From: Candidatus Saccharimonadota bacterium
GTDB lineage: Bacteria > Patescibacteriota > Saccharimonadia > Saccharimonadales > Saccharimonadaceae
DNA: 41,616 nucleotides
Assembly: GCA_905372785.1 (NCBI GenBank)
Contig: CAJPQG010000006.1
Location: 1-41,616 of the forward strand
Reading direction: 5' to 3'
Positions 1 to 7,330 of this stretch are shown piece after piece. A program made the translations under genes and the position numbers. Each line of letters opens with the position of its first letter. Position 1 is the stretch's first letter. The notes under the pieces are model-generated. The model worked only from the letters and a program-made list of their open reading frames with translations. It was not told the origin of the DNA and made no database searches.

Positions 1-2
1 GC

Positions 3-335
3 CGCTTGCATGAAATTGGCATCTTGCTATCCATCGGCACGTCGAAGCGGCAGATTATCGGGCAGTTCTTGGCGGAGCTCGCCATCATCGCCGCAGTCAG
101 TTCGGTGCTCGCGCTCGCCATCGGCTCGGTCGCCTCGTCGCAAATTTCTACTGCCCTGACAGCACAAACTGACCAAAACCAGCGCATAGAAAAAACCGTG
201 GTGCAAGCCGCGCCAGTAGCGACCTACCTGCAGGCTCTCGCCTTCGGCTACGCAGTCGTTCTACTATCAGCCATCGCTGCCACCGCGCCGATTATGCGCC
301 AATCACCAAAGCAAATTTTAGCAACATTAAGTTAG
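3..335 (+). CDS. ABC transporter permease, FtsX/MacB type (C-terminal part, cut by window edge)
   Basis: The reading frame is open to the left edge, so only the last 110 residues are present. The visible part begins with the cytoplasmic motif RLHEIGILLSIGTSKRQI, the coupling region that follows the first helix of an FtsX domain. A helix, an extracytoplasmic loop and a final helix follow. The next gene, 8 bases downstream, is the matching ATPase, so the two probably form a MacB/LolCDE-like export or mechanotransmission complex. The substrate cannot be told. The first methionine-like codon in this frame is not the true start, because the motif requires upstream residues. Confidence 0.85.
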   Translation, partial: RLHEIGILLSIGTSKRQIIGQFLAELAIIAAVSSVLALAIGSVASSQISTALTAQTDQNQRIEKTVVQAAPVATYLQALAFGYAVVLLSAIAATAPIMRQSPKQILATLS

Positions 336-343
336 GAGTTATC

Positions 344-988
344 ATGGCATTACTTACGTTACGCGATATCATTTATTCATACCCAGGCGGCACCGGCAAC
401 GTGCTGAATGGGATCAATTATCACTTTGAAAAAGGCACATTCTACGCCATCGTCGGTAGTTCTGGTGCTGGTAAATCAACCCTGCTGGGCCTATTAGCGG
501 GATTGGATACGCCAACTGGCGGGCAGATTTTGTTCGACGATCAAGACATTGCCGAGCAGGGTTACTCGCATCATCGCAAGCACAATGTCTCGCTGGTGTT
601 TCAGAATTATAACCTGATCGATTATCTGACGCCGCTGGAAAACTTGAAATTGGTTAATTCCAAGGCCACCAATGAAACGTTGCATGCCATGGGACTGGAC
701 GACGATCACATTCACCGCAACGTCATGAAACTATCTGGCGGGCAGCAACAACGTGTGGCGATCGGCCGAGCTCTCGTCTCGCATGCACCGATCATCTTGG
801 CAGATGAGCCGACCGGCAACCTGGACGAAACTACCGCCGCCGACATCATCGACATCCTGCGCCGCGCCGCCCACCAAAACGACAAATGCGTCATCGTCGT
901 CACCCACAGTAAACAGCTCGCTAAAGAGGCGGATGTGGTGCTACAATTGAAGGACAAAACGCTCCAGCAAGAGCGCCACAAACGGTGA
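344..988 (+). CDS. ABC transporter ATP-binding protein (LolD/MacB family)
   Basis: This 214-aa single nucleotide-binding domain powers the permease just upstream. Walker A is GSSGAGKST at residues 38-46, the Q-loop lies at VFQNYN near 85-90, the signature LSGGQQQR is at 130-137, and Walker B with the D-loop is ILADEPTGNLD at 151-161, followed by a switch histidine in VVTHS. The PTGNLD form is typical of the LolD/MacB/FtsE group. A Shine-Dalgarno (AGGAG) lies 6-7 bases before the ATG. The gene has no promoter of its own and is the distal gene of the operon that enters from the left. Confidence 0.93.
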   Translation: MALLTLRDIIYSYPGGTGNVLNGINYHFEKGTFYAIVGSSGAGKSTLLGLLAGLDTPTGGQILFDDQDIAEQGYSHHRKHNVSLVFQNYNLIDYLTPLENLKLVNSKATNETLHAMGLDDDHIHRNVMKLSGGQQQRVAIGRALVSHAPIILADEPTGNLDETTAADIIDILRRAAHQNDKCVIVVTHSKQLAKEADVVLQLKDKTLQQERHKR

Positions 989-1021
989 CAGCCTGCTTTG
1001 GCCAGGCGCCAGGGGATCTTG

Positions 1022-1027
1022 TATACT
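1022..1027 (+). promoter_or_regulatory. -10 box TATACT, leaderless promoter of the DUF1697 gene
   Basis: TATACT ends 6 bases before the ATG at 1034. There is no Shine-Dalgarno, so the transcript is predicted to start at or next to the start codon. Confidence 0.6.
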
Positions 1028-1033
1028 AGTAAT

Positions 1034-1612
1034 ATGAGTACTCCACACCACACCACAGCAAAACCAATGCGCTACGCGCTGCTGCTCCGCGGTATTAATG
1101 TTGGTGGCAAGCATAAGGTAAGTATGGATCGCCTCAAGGCGGACTTGATGGAGCTGGGCTTTCGCAATGTCGTCTCGTATATCAATAGTGGCAATCTGTT
1201 TTTTGATAGCAGCGAGCCGGAGGAGGTGATTCAGCGCACATTGGCGCGCTATTTTGACGCGACCTATGACTTCCCAGTGCCATTTATCATCATCAGTGCT
1301 GCCACACTCCAGCAAGAGGTGGCTCACCTACCCAGCTGGTGGCAGGACGACGCGGCCTACCGGCGGGATGCGTTGTTCTATTTACCAGAGGCGGACACGG
1401 CAGCTATCGAGGCAGAAACGGCTACCTGGGCGAACGATCGCGAGCAGCTCCATTTTGGGCGTACGGCGTTCTTTTATTGCAACCACGATCAAGCCGATTA
1501 TCTTACATCAAACTACCATAGAAAGCTGCTCAAAGCCCGGTTTTACAAACAACTAACAATCCGTAATGGCAAAACCTTCCAGAAGATAATCGAGCTAACA
1601 TTGGAGGACTAG
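1034..1612 (+). CDS. DUF1697 family protein
   Basis: The 192-aa product has the DUF1697 opening: a strand followed by LLRGINVGGKHKVSMDRLK, then LGFRNVVSYINSGNLFF, near residues 15-57. The family is widespread in bacteria, adopts a ferredoxin-like alpha/beta fold and has no established biochemical role. I chose the ATG at 1034 because a -10 hexamer ends 6 bases upstream, matching the leaderless pattern of this chromosome. The ATG at 1067, directly before the conserved region, is the alternative. The gene looks monocistronic; what follows is a pseudogene with its own degraded promoter. Confidence 0.82.
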   Translation: MSTPHHTTAKPMRYALLLRGINVGGKHKVSMDRLKADLMELGFRNVVSYINSGNLFFDSSEPEEVIQRTLARYFDATYDFPVPFIIISAATLQQEVAHLPSWWQDDAAYRRDALFYLPEADTAAIEAETATWANDREQLHFGRTAFFYCNHDQADYLTSNYHRKLLKARFYKQLTIRNGKTFQKIIELTLED

Positions 1613-1632
1613 CGGATAGTGACATTTGCGAC

Positions 1633-1805
1633 AATTGAGCCAGCTACACAACTTCGCCATACTAAAAGATATGACAAATGCGCAAGCACAGCCACTCCTC
1701 TACGAGCACATTTGTGCCGACCCAATGAATGCGGATTTTGTGGCACAGGGCTGGCCGCCGGTGTACAGTGCCTCGGCAAGCTCGCGCATCATCATTGTTG
1801 GCCAA
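1633..1805 (+). repeat. Direct repeat, copy 1 (promoter and 5' end of the glycosylase gene)
   Basis: About 173 bp here match 6678-6849 with scattered substitutions and one extra A in the leader. The match starts at AATTGAGCCA, covers the -10 box and the first 45 codons or so of the uracil-DNA glycosylase-family gene, and stops abruptly after GTTGGCCA. The -10 is CATACT here but TATACT in the intact copy. The two copies bracket the M16-like island. Confidence 0.85.
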
Positions 1806-1949
1806 GTACAGGCTAGTATTTTAGAGGTCATTGGAAAGAACGAGAAGCGGCTACTAGAAGAAATTAAAAAATAGGGCTTACGTAGTTACGGGGATGTATT
1901 CCTGGGTGAATATATAAATGGCAAGCTGATACTAACAGCCTACCGCTAA
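1671..1949 (+). pseudogene. Truncated glycosylase-family gene joined to a foreign gene tail
   Basis: Codons 1-45 copy the start of the intact glycosylase-family gene at 6715 (MTNAQAQPLLYEHICADPMN and on). Homology breaks after IIIVGQ, just before the catalytic GQAPG motif. The frame continues into unrelated sequence ending NEKRLLEEIKK and a TAG at 1872-1874. The same frame then stays protein-like (GLRSYGDVFLGEYINGKL) to a TAA at 1947-1949. A TGG to TAG change would explain the internal stop, so the right part looks like the tail of a second dead gene. No activity is expected, since the catalytic motifs are missing. The promoter copy is also weakened. Confidence 0.75.
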
Positions 1950-1991
1950 ATTATCCATAGATTTACTATCTTGCAGACAGGCGGAGGTGTG

Positions 1992-2888
1992 CTATTGCGC
2001 CGCAGCAATAGTGACTTCTGCCTGAGTTAGTATTGCTTGTAAATTGGCTACAGCTATTGCATTAGCTAGGTCGTCTTTTGTGTATGGCGTCATAGTCTTT
2101 TGGTAAAAGTAGACTGGTGCGGCAGTATAGTATGGATCAGATATAAAGGCTTCGGCCAGATGGGCTAGGCTACTGGCGTGTGGCGCAGCATTGAATGAGC
2201 GTAAGTAGCTTTGGGCTGCTTTGTCTATGGTTTTCCAGCTAAAAGACTTCTTGATAGTGTAGGTTTGGCTTGTAGCATTACCATCCTGATAGGCGGTGAA
2301 TTCGCCATGGCTAGAGGGGTAAACTGGTGCTTGGTCGAAACAGGCGCCGCGCACGAGATCGAGCAGCAAGGGATACATGCAGAAAAAGGCAGCAGTAGTT
2401 TGGTCGCTCGCATCTGGCACTTCGATGGTGAGTACTATGTCTATAAAATCTTCTGGTTGGTAGTTAATTTCGAGTGGTTGGTTTTTGATTGGCTCGGTAT
2501 TTCTTTTGAGCTTGGTGGAGCGATGGTTAGCAACCGCTTTTTGGCAGGCTGCTAGCTGTTTGCGCAGCTTCGGTTCGTTCCAGATGGTAATGCTAGATTT
2601 CATCTCGGCTTCAATATGGGCGATTGATTCATGAATCATAGCTCCGTCAAACGGCGTTAGGTCAGCAATAATTTTTGCAAACAAGCTGGTATATTTGTAA
2701 TCAAAGAAGGCTGAAGCAAAAAATACACTCGATCCGGCTGTTGTGCCATCCAAGCTACCGATGAAGGCACGCTCACCACCAGATTTCTTTAGCGACTGCA
2801 AGAAACGCCGAATAATCAAATGCTCAAACAGATGGCAGACATCGTGATCGGCTGGTAAATTGTAGGCAGGGTGTAGGCCGTGGGTCAT
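1992..2888 (-). CDS. M16-like metallopeptidase paralog 1 (short, divergent)
   Basis: The 298-aa product has the inverted zinc motif HLFEH at residues 19-23. A Glu-rich helix follows, in which E95 (or E93), about 72 residues later, could be the third zinc ligand, with E87 as the supporting Glu. This spacing matches HxxEH-x(~76)-E of the M16 pitrilysin/insulinase family. Between them, a GTTAGSSVFF stretch corresponds to the strand region after the active-site helix. M16 enzymes usually have about 400 residues or more and HxxEH near residue 45-65; here the N-terminal strands are missing. No signal peptide or membrane segment is visible. The start at 2888 sits 6 bases after a TATACT box. The substrate is unknown. 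Confidence 0.6.
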   Translation of the reverse strand: MTHGLHPAYNLPADHDVCHLFEHLIIRRFLQSLKKSGGERAFIGSLDGTTAGSSVFFASAFFDYKYTSLFAKIIADLTPFDGAMIHESIAHIEAEMKSSITIWNEPKLRKQLAACQKAVANHRSTKLKRNTEPIKNQPLEINYQPEDFIDIVLTIEVPDASDQTTAAFFCMYPLLLDLVRGACFDQAPVYPSSHGEFTAYQDGNATSQTYTIKKSFSWKTIDKAAQSYLRSFNAAPHASSLAHLAEAFISDPYYTAAPVYFYQKTMTPYTKDDLANAIAVANLQAILTQAEVTIAAAQ

Positions 2889-2894
2889 ATGGCT

Positions 2895-2900
2895 AGTATA
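2895..2900 (-). promoter_or_regulatory. -10 box TATACT (extended TGC), leaderless promoter of M16-like paralog 1
   Basis: Read on the minus strand, TGCTATACT is followed by 6 bases and then the ATG. No ribosome-binding site is present. Confidence 0.6.
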
Positions 2901-2909
2901 GCAGGGAAA

Positions 2910-3866
2910 CTAAGTGATGGTTATCTCGGCGTCTTCATAAGCTATAGTAATGCGGGTCGCCTTCAGGATCTGCGACAGATTTTCTAATGTCGCTAGCCTT
3001 CTCCAGCCTTGAGCTCCGACGATTATGCCAAATTCTTGAGCGATGCGGGAGCTATCTGGTGCTGCAAGTGGGTTATTTGCGTAAGATAGCGAGGATAGGT
3101 ACTGCGAAAATCGGTGAAGAACCTCTGGCTGTGTGATTGTAGTAAAGGTGTGTTTAACGGTAGTAACGATATCTTCCAGCTTAATTTTTGGTTGAAGGTA
3201 TGAACTTGTAAGAAAGATACTTGTGGCCACTGTAGTGTTTAAGGTATTTTTGGCAGACTCTTGCAAAAAATAAGCTCCAAAACGTTGGCAAATAGCCTGT
3301 CCAATCGATAAACTGAGGTATTTGGCAAATTCACGCCACAGCATACGCAATTCTATCGGCTGCTCAGTGATGCTAAGGCTGAGTTCTATGTTTGGTGCTT
3401 TTTTGGTGGACTGATTAGTTTCGTAGATTAAGTCGGTAGAATTGTTCACTGTAGCCGCAGGCTTGGGCAGCAAGTCTATAGTATCTAGGGGTTTCCAAGG
3501 CATGCTATTAAGTAAGGCTAATTCTGAAATAATTTTATCTGGATCGCCAATGTAGAGGTCATTTGCTGATTCAGCAAGTAGCTGCGACATAGCTTTTGCC
3601 ACTGGTAAATTACCGGAACTACCACTATTAAGGTCGGCTGGCATGGTTGCTATGTTTTCTAGTAAAGTACTAACTTCGGTGTTATAGCACTCTCCTTGGA
3701 TCAATAATACGCCAGATGTGTGTGTTTCGCCGTTGAGTGCGTAGTCCAGCAGCTTATATTGACCATGATGATAAAGATATTCGGTAACTGTATTTACAAA
3801 TAAATGCTCGTACAGGTGAGCCAGCTGTACGCAGGGGTGATATTTAACGAGCGAAAAATGATTCAT
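2910..3866 (-). CDS. M16-like metallopeptidase paralog 2
   Basis: The 318-aa protein has HLYEH at residues 17-21 and a Glu at 99 inside AMSQLLAES, exactly 77 residues between, which is the M16 zinc-site spacing. The strand region is NGETHTSGVLL (45-55). The C-terminal third is clearly related to paralog 3: SYxNxxxxAPD, then a Gly-rich turn, then W-R-x-LAT. The protein is shorter than typical M16 enzymes and starts almost directly at the catalytic helix. No export signal is seen. It lies 21 bases upstream of paralog 1 on the same strand, but paralog 1 has its own -10 box. Catalysis is inferred from the motif only. Confidence 0.62.
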   Translation of the reverse strand: MNHFSLVKYHPCVQLAHLYEHLFVNTVTEYLYHHGQYKLLDYALNGETHTSGVLLIQGECYNTEVSTLLENIATMPADLNSGSSGNLPVAKAMSQLLAESANDLYIGDPDKIISELALLNSMPWKPLDTIDLLPKPAATVNNSTDLIYETNQSTKKAPNIELSLSITEQPIELRMLWREFAKYLSLSIGQAICQRFGAYFLQESAKNTLNTTVATSIFLTSSYLQPKIKLEDIVTTVKHTFTTITQPEVLHRFSQYLSSLSYANNPLAAPDSSRIAQEFGIIVGAQGWRRLATLENLSQILKATRITIAYEDAEITIT

Positions 3867-3873
3867 AACAGGA

Positions 3874-3879
3874 ATTGTA
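3874..3879 (-). promoter_or_regulatory. -10 box TACAAT, leaderless promoter of M16-like paralog 2
   Basis: On the minus strand, TACAAT is followed by 7 bases and then the ATG at 3866. No Shine-Dalgarno is present. Confidence 0.5.
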
Positions 3880-3944
3880 ACAAGGAAGTGAGCTAGTTTA
3901 TAGACGTAGCTCAGGCTTGTTGTGTATGGGGGGCTGTAAGAATA

Positions 3945-4724
3945 TTATTTAGGGTCATGTAACGAGAGAAATTTTGCAACCGAGGCATGAACCTCTGGGT
4001 TTCCGGCCCAGTAGGCATGCCTGGCACCTGGAATCATACATACTTCTGCACGTGGGATTCGATTTCCGAGAATTGCTGCATTGCCAGGATCGGAGATAGG
4101 GTCATCCGTGCCGTGGAGGATCAAAGTGGGGACTGTAATATTTTCTGGAATTGGTCCGTCGGGGCGATCTGAGGCTTTGCCGTGGATACTCATTACTTCT
4201 GGTGAATGAGGCGAAGGAAAGACACTGGCAGCTTGCTGCGGGTTTGCTGCGATCCAATCATCTGGATAGAAGAGCGAAGCCAATGCGCTCGGGTCCCCAG
4301 ATGCGAGCGCTGCTACTCCAGCGGCGGGACGGGGTAGGCCAGTTCCATCGCCAACACTGGTACCTCCAATCGCGAGTGCAATAATACGGTCTGCATGCTC
4401 TACTGCGAGCCACTGAGCAATTCTTCCTCCCATCGAGTGTCCGTAAACGTGCACTTTATCGATGCCTGCGTGATCAAGAATAGTTATTATATCGTTTGCA
4501 AAATCCCGCGTTGACCATTCAGAGCTTAGTGGTGCTGTGGTCTGGCCGGTGCCTCTGTGGTCGATGAGCACGATGGTTCGATCGGTAAATTCATTTAGGA
4601 CGGAATCCCATCCATGGTGGTCTAGCCCTCTTCCTTGGATAAGTACTAGCGGAGCTTTGGACGATGGCACATTTTTTATGAAATACCAGAGTTTGTCATT
4701 GCTGGGTAATGTTACAAAAGTCAT
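3945..4724 (-). CDS. Alpha/beta-hydrolase fold protein
   Basis: About 259 aa from the ATG at 4724. The nucleophile elbow is GHSMGG, the acid is in LILHGTDD and the catalytic His is in PGARHAYW, giving a full Ser-Asp-His triad. An oxyanion-type QGRGLDHHGWD turn and DHRGTGQT come earlier. The layout resembles small esterase or haloperoxidase-like hydrolases, but the substrate cannot be assigned. The ATG at 4724 is preferred over an upstream one at 4745 because TATAAT ends 6 bases before it. The gene sits between two M16-like genes on the same strand, each with a separate promoter, so a joint pathway is suggested by position only. Confidence 0.88.
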   Translation of the reverse strand: MTFVTLPSNDKLWYFIKNVPSSKAPLVLIQGRGLDHHGWDSVLNEFTDRTIVLIDHRGTGQTTAPLSSEWSTRDFANDIITILDHAGIDKVHVYGHSMGGRIAQWLAVEHADRIIALAIGGTSVGDGTGLPRPAAGVAALASGDPSALASLFYPDDWIAANPQQAASVFPSPHSPEVMSIHGKASDRPDGPIPENITVPTLILHGTDDPISDPGNAAILGNRIPRAEVCMIPGARHAYWAGNPEVHASVAKFLSLHDPK

Positions 4725-4730
4725 AGTTAC

Positions 4731-4736
4731 ATTATA
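4731..4736 (-). promoter_or_regulatory. -10 box TATAAT, leaderless promoter of the alpha/beta hydrolase
   Basis: On the minus strand, GGTATAAT, then GTAACT, then ATG: a perfect hexamer ending 6 bases before the start codon. Confidence 0.65.
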
Positions 4737-4753
4737 CCATGGCAATGGGTGCT

Positions 4754-5251
4754 TTACGGCCGGGATGTGGCATCGGTGCAGCGTACGGCCGCAAGGTAAA
4801 ATTGGTAGTAGCTTTCTGGATCGGGTACAGAAAAATCAGTGTTCATGTCGCTGCCACTGTGAACACTGAGGCGTTGGTTATTAGTGTGCGGCGTAATTAA
4901 GTGAGTGAATGTAAACGCATAGTTACCAGAGATTTGCTTTAGTTCTTCGCTCTGATCGAGAGGGTCGGGGTAGTCGGTCATTACTAACGCGAAAAATCCT
5001 CCGTCTTTGCCTGCGAATAGGTAAAATATTGTGTCGGGGTAAAGCGGAGTGAGCGCTGCCAACTGGCGAATATAAGATGCGCTATTGAGAATTGGAAATG
5101 CTTCGGTAACTGTATTTGGCAGCAGAGCGAGAGGGTAGCTATTCATATAAGAATAAGTATAGCAGGGAATGTATAAGATGACGTAAGGCTCTGGGGCGCC
5201 AGTAGCGACTTGTGCTACTGCGGGACTATGTAATGCTAACTGTGACATCAT
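4754..5251 (-). CDS. Unknown protein, translationally coupled to M16-like paralog 3
   Basis: About 165 aa from tandem ATGs at 5251/5248. The start lies inside the last 25 bases of the upstream M16-like gene, so translation is probably coupled; no Shine-Dalgarno is visible. I do not recognise the family. The sequence is rich in Tyr, Pro, Phe and Leu, with an Ile/Tyr-rich strand near residues 20-40 and a FYLFAGKDGGFFALVMTDY segment near 90-110. No membrane helix, zinc motif or signal peptide stands out. The start is uncertain, because an in-frame non-ATG codon further upstream keeps the frame open. Confidence 0.55.
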   Translation of the reverse strand: MMSQLALHSPAVAQVATGAPEPYVILYIPCYTYSYMNSYPLALLPNTVTEAFPILNSASYIRQLAALTPLYPDTIFYLFAGKDGGFFALVMTDYPDPLDQSEELKQISGNYAFTFTHLITPHTNNQRLSVHSGSDMNTDFSVPDPESYYQFYLAAVRCTDATSRP

Positions 5252-6131
5252 CAAACAGGCTGCAGATTGTCTCTTTGGTTGCAAGTTGCCGCCAGGTAGA
5301 CTCGCCGATTATGGTACCAAGTTCTAAAATGTGAGCATCAACATCAGGTGCATCCATGCAGCCGTTACTATACGAAAAAGACGTGAGCCGACGGATAATG
5401 CGCGAGAGGATTGGCTCTTCCAATATAGATACTAGAGTATTATGGTACATTTGTCGCACAGCAGCGTCATTGGCGTGGTGGCTAAGCACTGTAAATGTAG
5501 TGGTTGATGATAGGTGAGAGTGAGTCTTTGTGAATCGGTCGCCCAAGTGGTAGTAGCCAAGCTGATAGCTAGCAAGATCAGCTACCGTGCTATGCACTGC
5601 GGAAGCGAGATAATGAAATAGTGGGAGCAGGGCTGGATTATTTGGTAGTGGCTTTTTAAGCGTGTAAGAAACCTGGCTAATTGATAGATCAGAGCGGGCT
5701 ACCTCGCACAGGTAGCTGCGTTCGGCAGGGTAGGCAATAGTGATCGGTCGGCTAATTTTTTCAATTTGTTGCCATGTGGTGCTGTCTGCAATGGTTATAT
5801 CTTTCTTAAGTTGGGCTGAGTTATTACATGAAATAACTTGCCCGGTCTCTGCGGCAATCTGTTGCATAGCTAACTGCAGCGCAGCATCAGAGACCTGCAC
5901 ATGAAGCCACCCCAATGTACTTATTAATGATATAGCCTCTGTGGTATAGAGGTCTAGGTCGATCGTGATGAATCCTGCACCTGAATAGTGTGTGCCAAGA
6001 GCAAAATAATCTATCTGCCGCAGTAAATTGGCCTGACAGGCTTGTCTTTTGAGCTGGTTCATCACCATATGTTCATAAAGGTGAGCCACAAGGGGAGAAG
6101 GAGTATTTTTACAAAGAAGAATGCGCTGCAT
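5226..6131 (-). CDS. M16-like metallopeptidase paralog 3
   Basis: From the ATG at 6131 the product is 301 aa. HLYEH is at residues 17-21, the same position as in paralog 2, and a Glu at 94 (QQIAAETGQ) lies 72 residues after the motif. GTHYSGAGF matches the strand region of its paralogs. The C-terminal region shares SYSNGCMDAPD and TWRQLAT with paralog 2. Like them, it lacks the N-terminal strands and much of the length of classical M16 enzymes. The frame is open to 6155, but the ATG at 6131 fits the paralogs. It begins the minus-strand island and overlaps the following unknown gene. Confidence 0.62.
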   Translation of the reverse strand: MQRILLCKNTPSPLVAHLYEHMVMNQLKRQACQANLLRQIDYFALGTHYSGAGFITIDLDLYTTEAISLISTLGWLHVQVSDAALQLAMQQIAAETGQVISCNNSAQLKKDITIADSTTWQQIEKISRPITIAYPAERSYLCEVARSDLSISQVSYTLKKPLPNNPALLPLFHYLASAVHSTVADLASYQLGYYHLGDRFTKTHSHLSSTTTFTVLSHHANDAAVRQMYHNTLVSILEEPILSRIIRRLTSFSYSNGCMDAPDVDAHILELGTIIGESTWRQLATKETICSLFDDVTVSIT

Positions 6132-6145
6132 AAGTTCTAAATAGT

Positions 6146-6151
6146 AGTATA
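6146..6151 (-). promoter_or_regulatory. -10 box TATACT upstream of M16-like paralog 3
   Basis: The minus strand reads TTGCTATACT, with 14 bases to the ATG at 6131. The leader would be very short and has no Shine-Dalgarno. Confidence 0.45.
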
Positions 6152-6211
6152 GCAAAGAAAGCGGACAGTTTTGTGACGTGTCCAGGTCGTTGGCCAGCTA
6201 ATTAGTGGCTA

Positions 6212-6409
6212 CTACCACCTTTTGCCGCCACCGTTACGGCCGTGATTATTTCGGCCTTTGGTGTCGTGCTCCTTCCGACTGGTATTCTTGCGATCTCGTC
6301 GTAAATTACCGCCACGCATAGCGGCATTGATGCGACGACTGCTGCATTTAAAGCATGGGCAAGACTTCTTCAGAAGTCCGTAGGATGGGCAGTTGCTACT
6401 GCGTACCAT
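6212..6409 (-). CDS. Small basic Cys-containing protein, unknown function
   Basis: 65 aa from the ATG at 6409, chosen because GAGGAG lies 7 bases upstream. Four cysteines cluster at the N-terminus (C7, C17, C19, C22, with CPCFKC), which could form a small metal knuckle. The rest is Arg/Lys/Gly/Asn-rich and looks disordered and nucleic-acid binding. I do not recognise the family. The frame is open to 6511, but the upstream part reads poorly. The leader (6410-6520) is rich in perfect short hairpins, described separately. It is the last element before the right repeat copy. Confidence 0.5.
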   Translation of the reverse strand: MVRSSNCPSYGLLKKSCPCFKCSSRRINAAMRGGNLRRDRKNTSRKEHDTKGRNNHGRNGGGKRW

Positions 6410-6525
6410 AGCACGCTCCTCTTCGGAGTCGAGTGAGGGTGTTATCCTCACAAACGGCATGCGTGTCTGTGTGTACAGACTTAAGCATGGACCTCGTGCG
6501 GAATTGCACAAAAGGCTAATATATA
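6410..6525 (-). promoter_or_regulatory. Structured 5' leader of the small Cys/Arg-rich protein
   Basis: On the minus strand a TATATATATTAG stretch (possible -10, about 6525) is followed by four consecutive hairpins: GTGC-AATTCC-GCAC, GTCTGT-ACAC-ACAGAC, GTGAGG-ATAACAC-CCTCAC, and CTCC-GAAGA-GGAG. The last one pairs with the Shine-Dalgarno of the gene at 6409, so translation could be gated. This fits a riboregulator or an autogenous protein-binding leader. No known riboswitch class is recognised. Confidence 0.4.
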
Positions 6526-6677
6526 TATCAATAATAGGCCGTTAAGTCAAGTCGTGGGCTGAGCACTGGGTGTTCTACGAAGTCATATTTTTAGTGCCTT
6601 AGGGAGTATGTACTTACTAAAAATAATAAATAACTAGCATACAGATCTTGTCTTGCGCAATAAATTACATGCATCAT

Positions 6678-6849
6678 AATTGAGCCAATTACACAACTTC
6701 GCTATACTAAAGATATGACAAATGCGCAGTCACAGCCACTCCTCTACCAGCACATTTGTGCCGACCCAATGAATGCAGATTTTGCGGCACGGGGTTGGCC
6801 GCCGGTGTACAGCGCCTCGGCTAGCTCGCGCATTATCATTGTTGGCCAG
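6678..6849 (+). repeat. Direct repeat, copy 2 (start of the intact glycosylase-family gene)
   Basis: This matches 1633-1805. It holds the intact promoter (TATACT) and about the first 45 codons of the glycosylase gene. Copy 1 diverges after the equivalent of base 6849. Confidence 0.85.
6703..6708 (+). promoter_or_regulatory. -10 box TATACT, leaderless promoter of the glycosylase-family gene
   Basis: GCTATACT is followed by 6 bases and then the ATG at 6715. No Shine-Dalgarno is present. The broken repeat copy has CATACT at this place. Confidence 0.6.
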
Positions 6850-7305
6850 GCGCCGGGCCGCATTGCTCAGGAGACAGGAGTGCCGTGGAATGATGCCAGT
6901 GGCCGCCTCTTGCGGCAGTGGCTTGGCGTGAGCGATGAGCAGTTTTACAACCCCGATCTCTTTGCGCTTATTCCAATAGATTTTTACTATCCTGGCAAGG
7001 GTGCGCATGGCGACTTGCCACCACGCAAGGAATTTGCTGAGAAGTGGCATCCAAAGCTGCTGGCTCGCATGCCGGAAGTGCGCTTGACGATTCTGGTTGG
7101 TGCCTATGCGCAGAAATACTACCTTGCTGGCCAGGCAGAGAAAAACTTAACAGAAACGGTGGCGCATTTTGCACAGTACTTGCCAGAGTATTTTCCACTG
7201 GTGCACCCCTCGCCGCTGACTGCTCGCTGGCGAGCGCATAACCCATGGTTTGAGGCGGAGGTTGTACCGGTGCTGCGGCAGAGGGTAGCTGGTATTATAA
7301 CGTAG
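6715..7305 (+). CDS. Uracil-DNA glycosylase family protein
   Basis: 196 aa of the UDG-like superfamily. Motif 1 is VGQAPGRIAQETGVPWNDAS around residues 44-63, the water-activating and base-pocket loop, followed by a GRLLRQWLGV helix. Motif 2 is HPSPLTARWRAHNPWFE near residues 165-182, the leucine-loop region with its conserved His. This HPSP-x(6)-NPWFE form occurs in a small single-domain UDG-like group whose substrate range is not settled, so uracil excision is only likely. No Fe-S cysteine set is seen. The next gene is an alkylguanine methyltransferase 25 bases downstream, suggesting a DNA-repair pair. Confidence 0.85.
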   Translation: MTNAQSQPLLYQHICADPMNADFAARGWPPVYSASASSRIIIVGQAPGRIAQETGVPWNDASGRLLRQWLGVSDEQFYNPDLFALIPIDFYYPGKGAHGDLPPRKEFAEKWHPKLLARMPEVRLTILVGAYAQKYYLAGQAEKNLTETVAHFAQYLPEYFPLVHPSPLTARWRAHNPWFEAEVVPVLRQRVAGIIT

Positions 7306-7330
7306 CAGGCAGCCAAGGAGCTGAGGGAAT

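Noticed and set aside
712..1327. Overlapping minus-strand frames around the ABC ATPase and DUF1697 genes
   Set aside because: They are antisense shadows of well-supported genes, with poor composition and no start signals.
6212..6511. 99-codon version of the small Cys/Arg-rich protein
   Set aside because: The extra N-terminal part coincides with the hairpin leader and lacks a ribosome-binding site, whereas the inner ATG at 6409 has a clear one.
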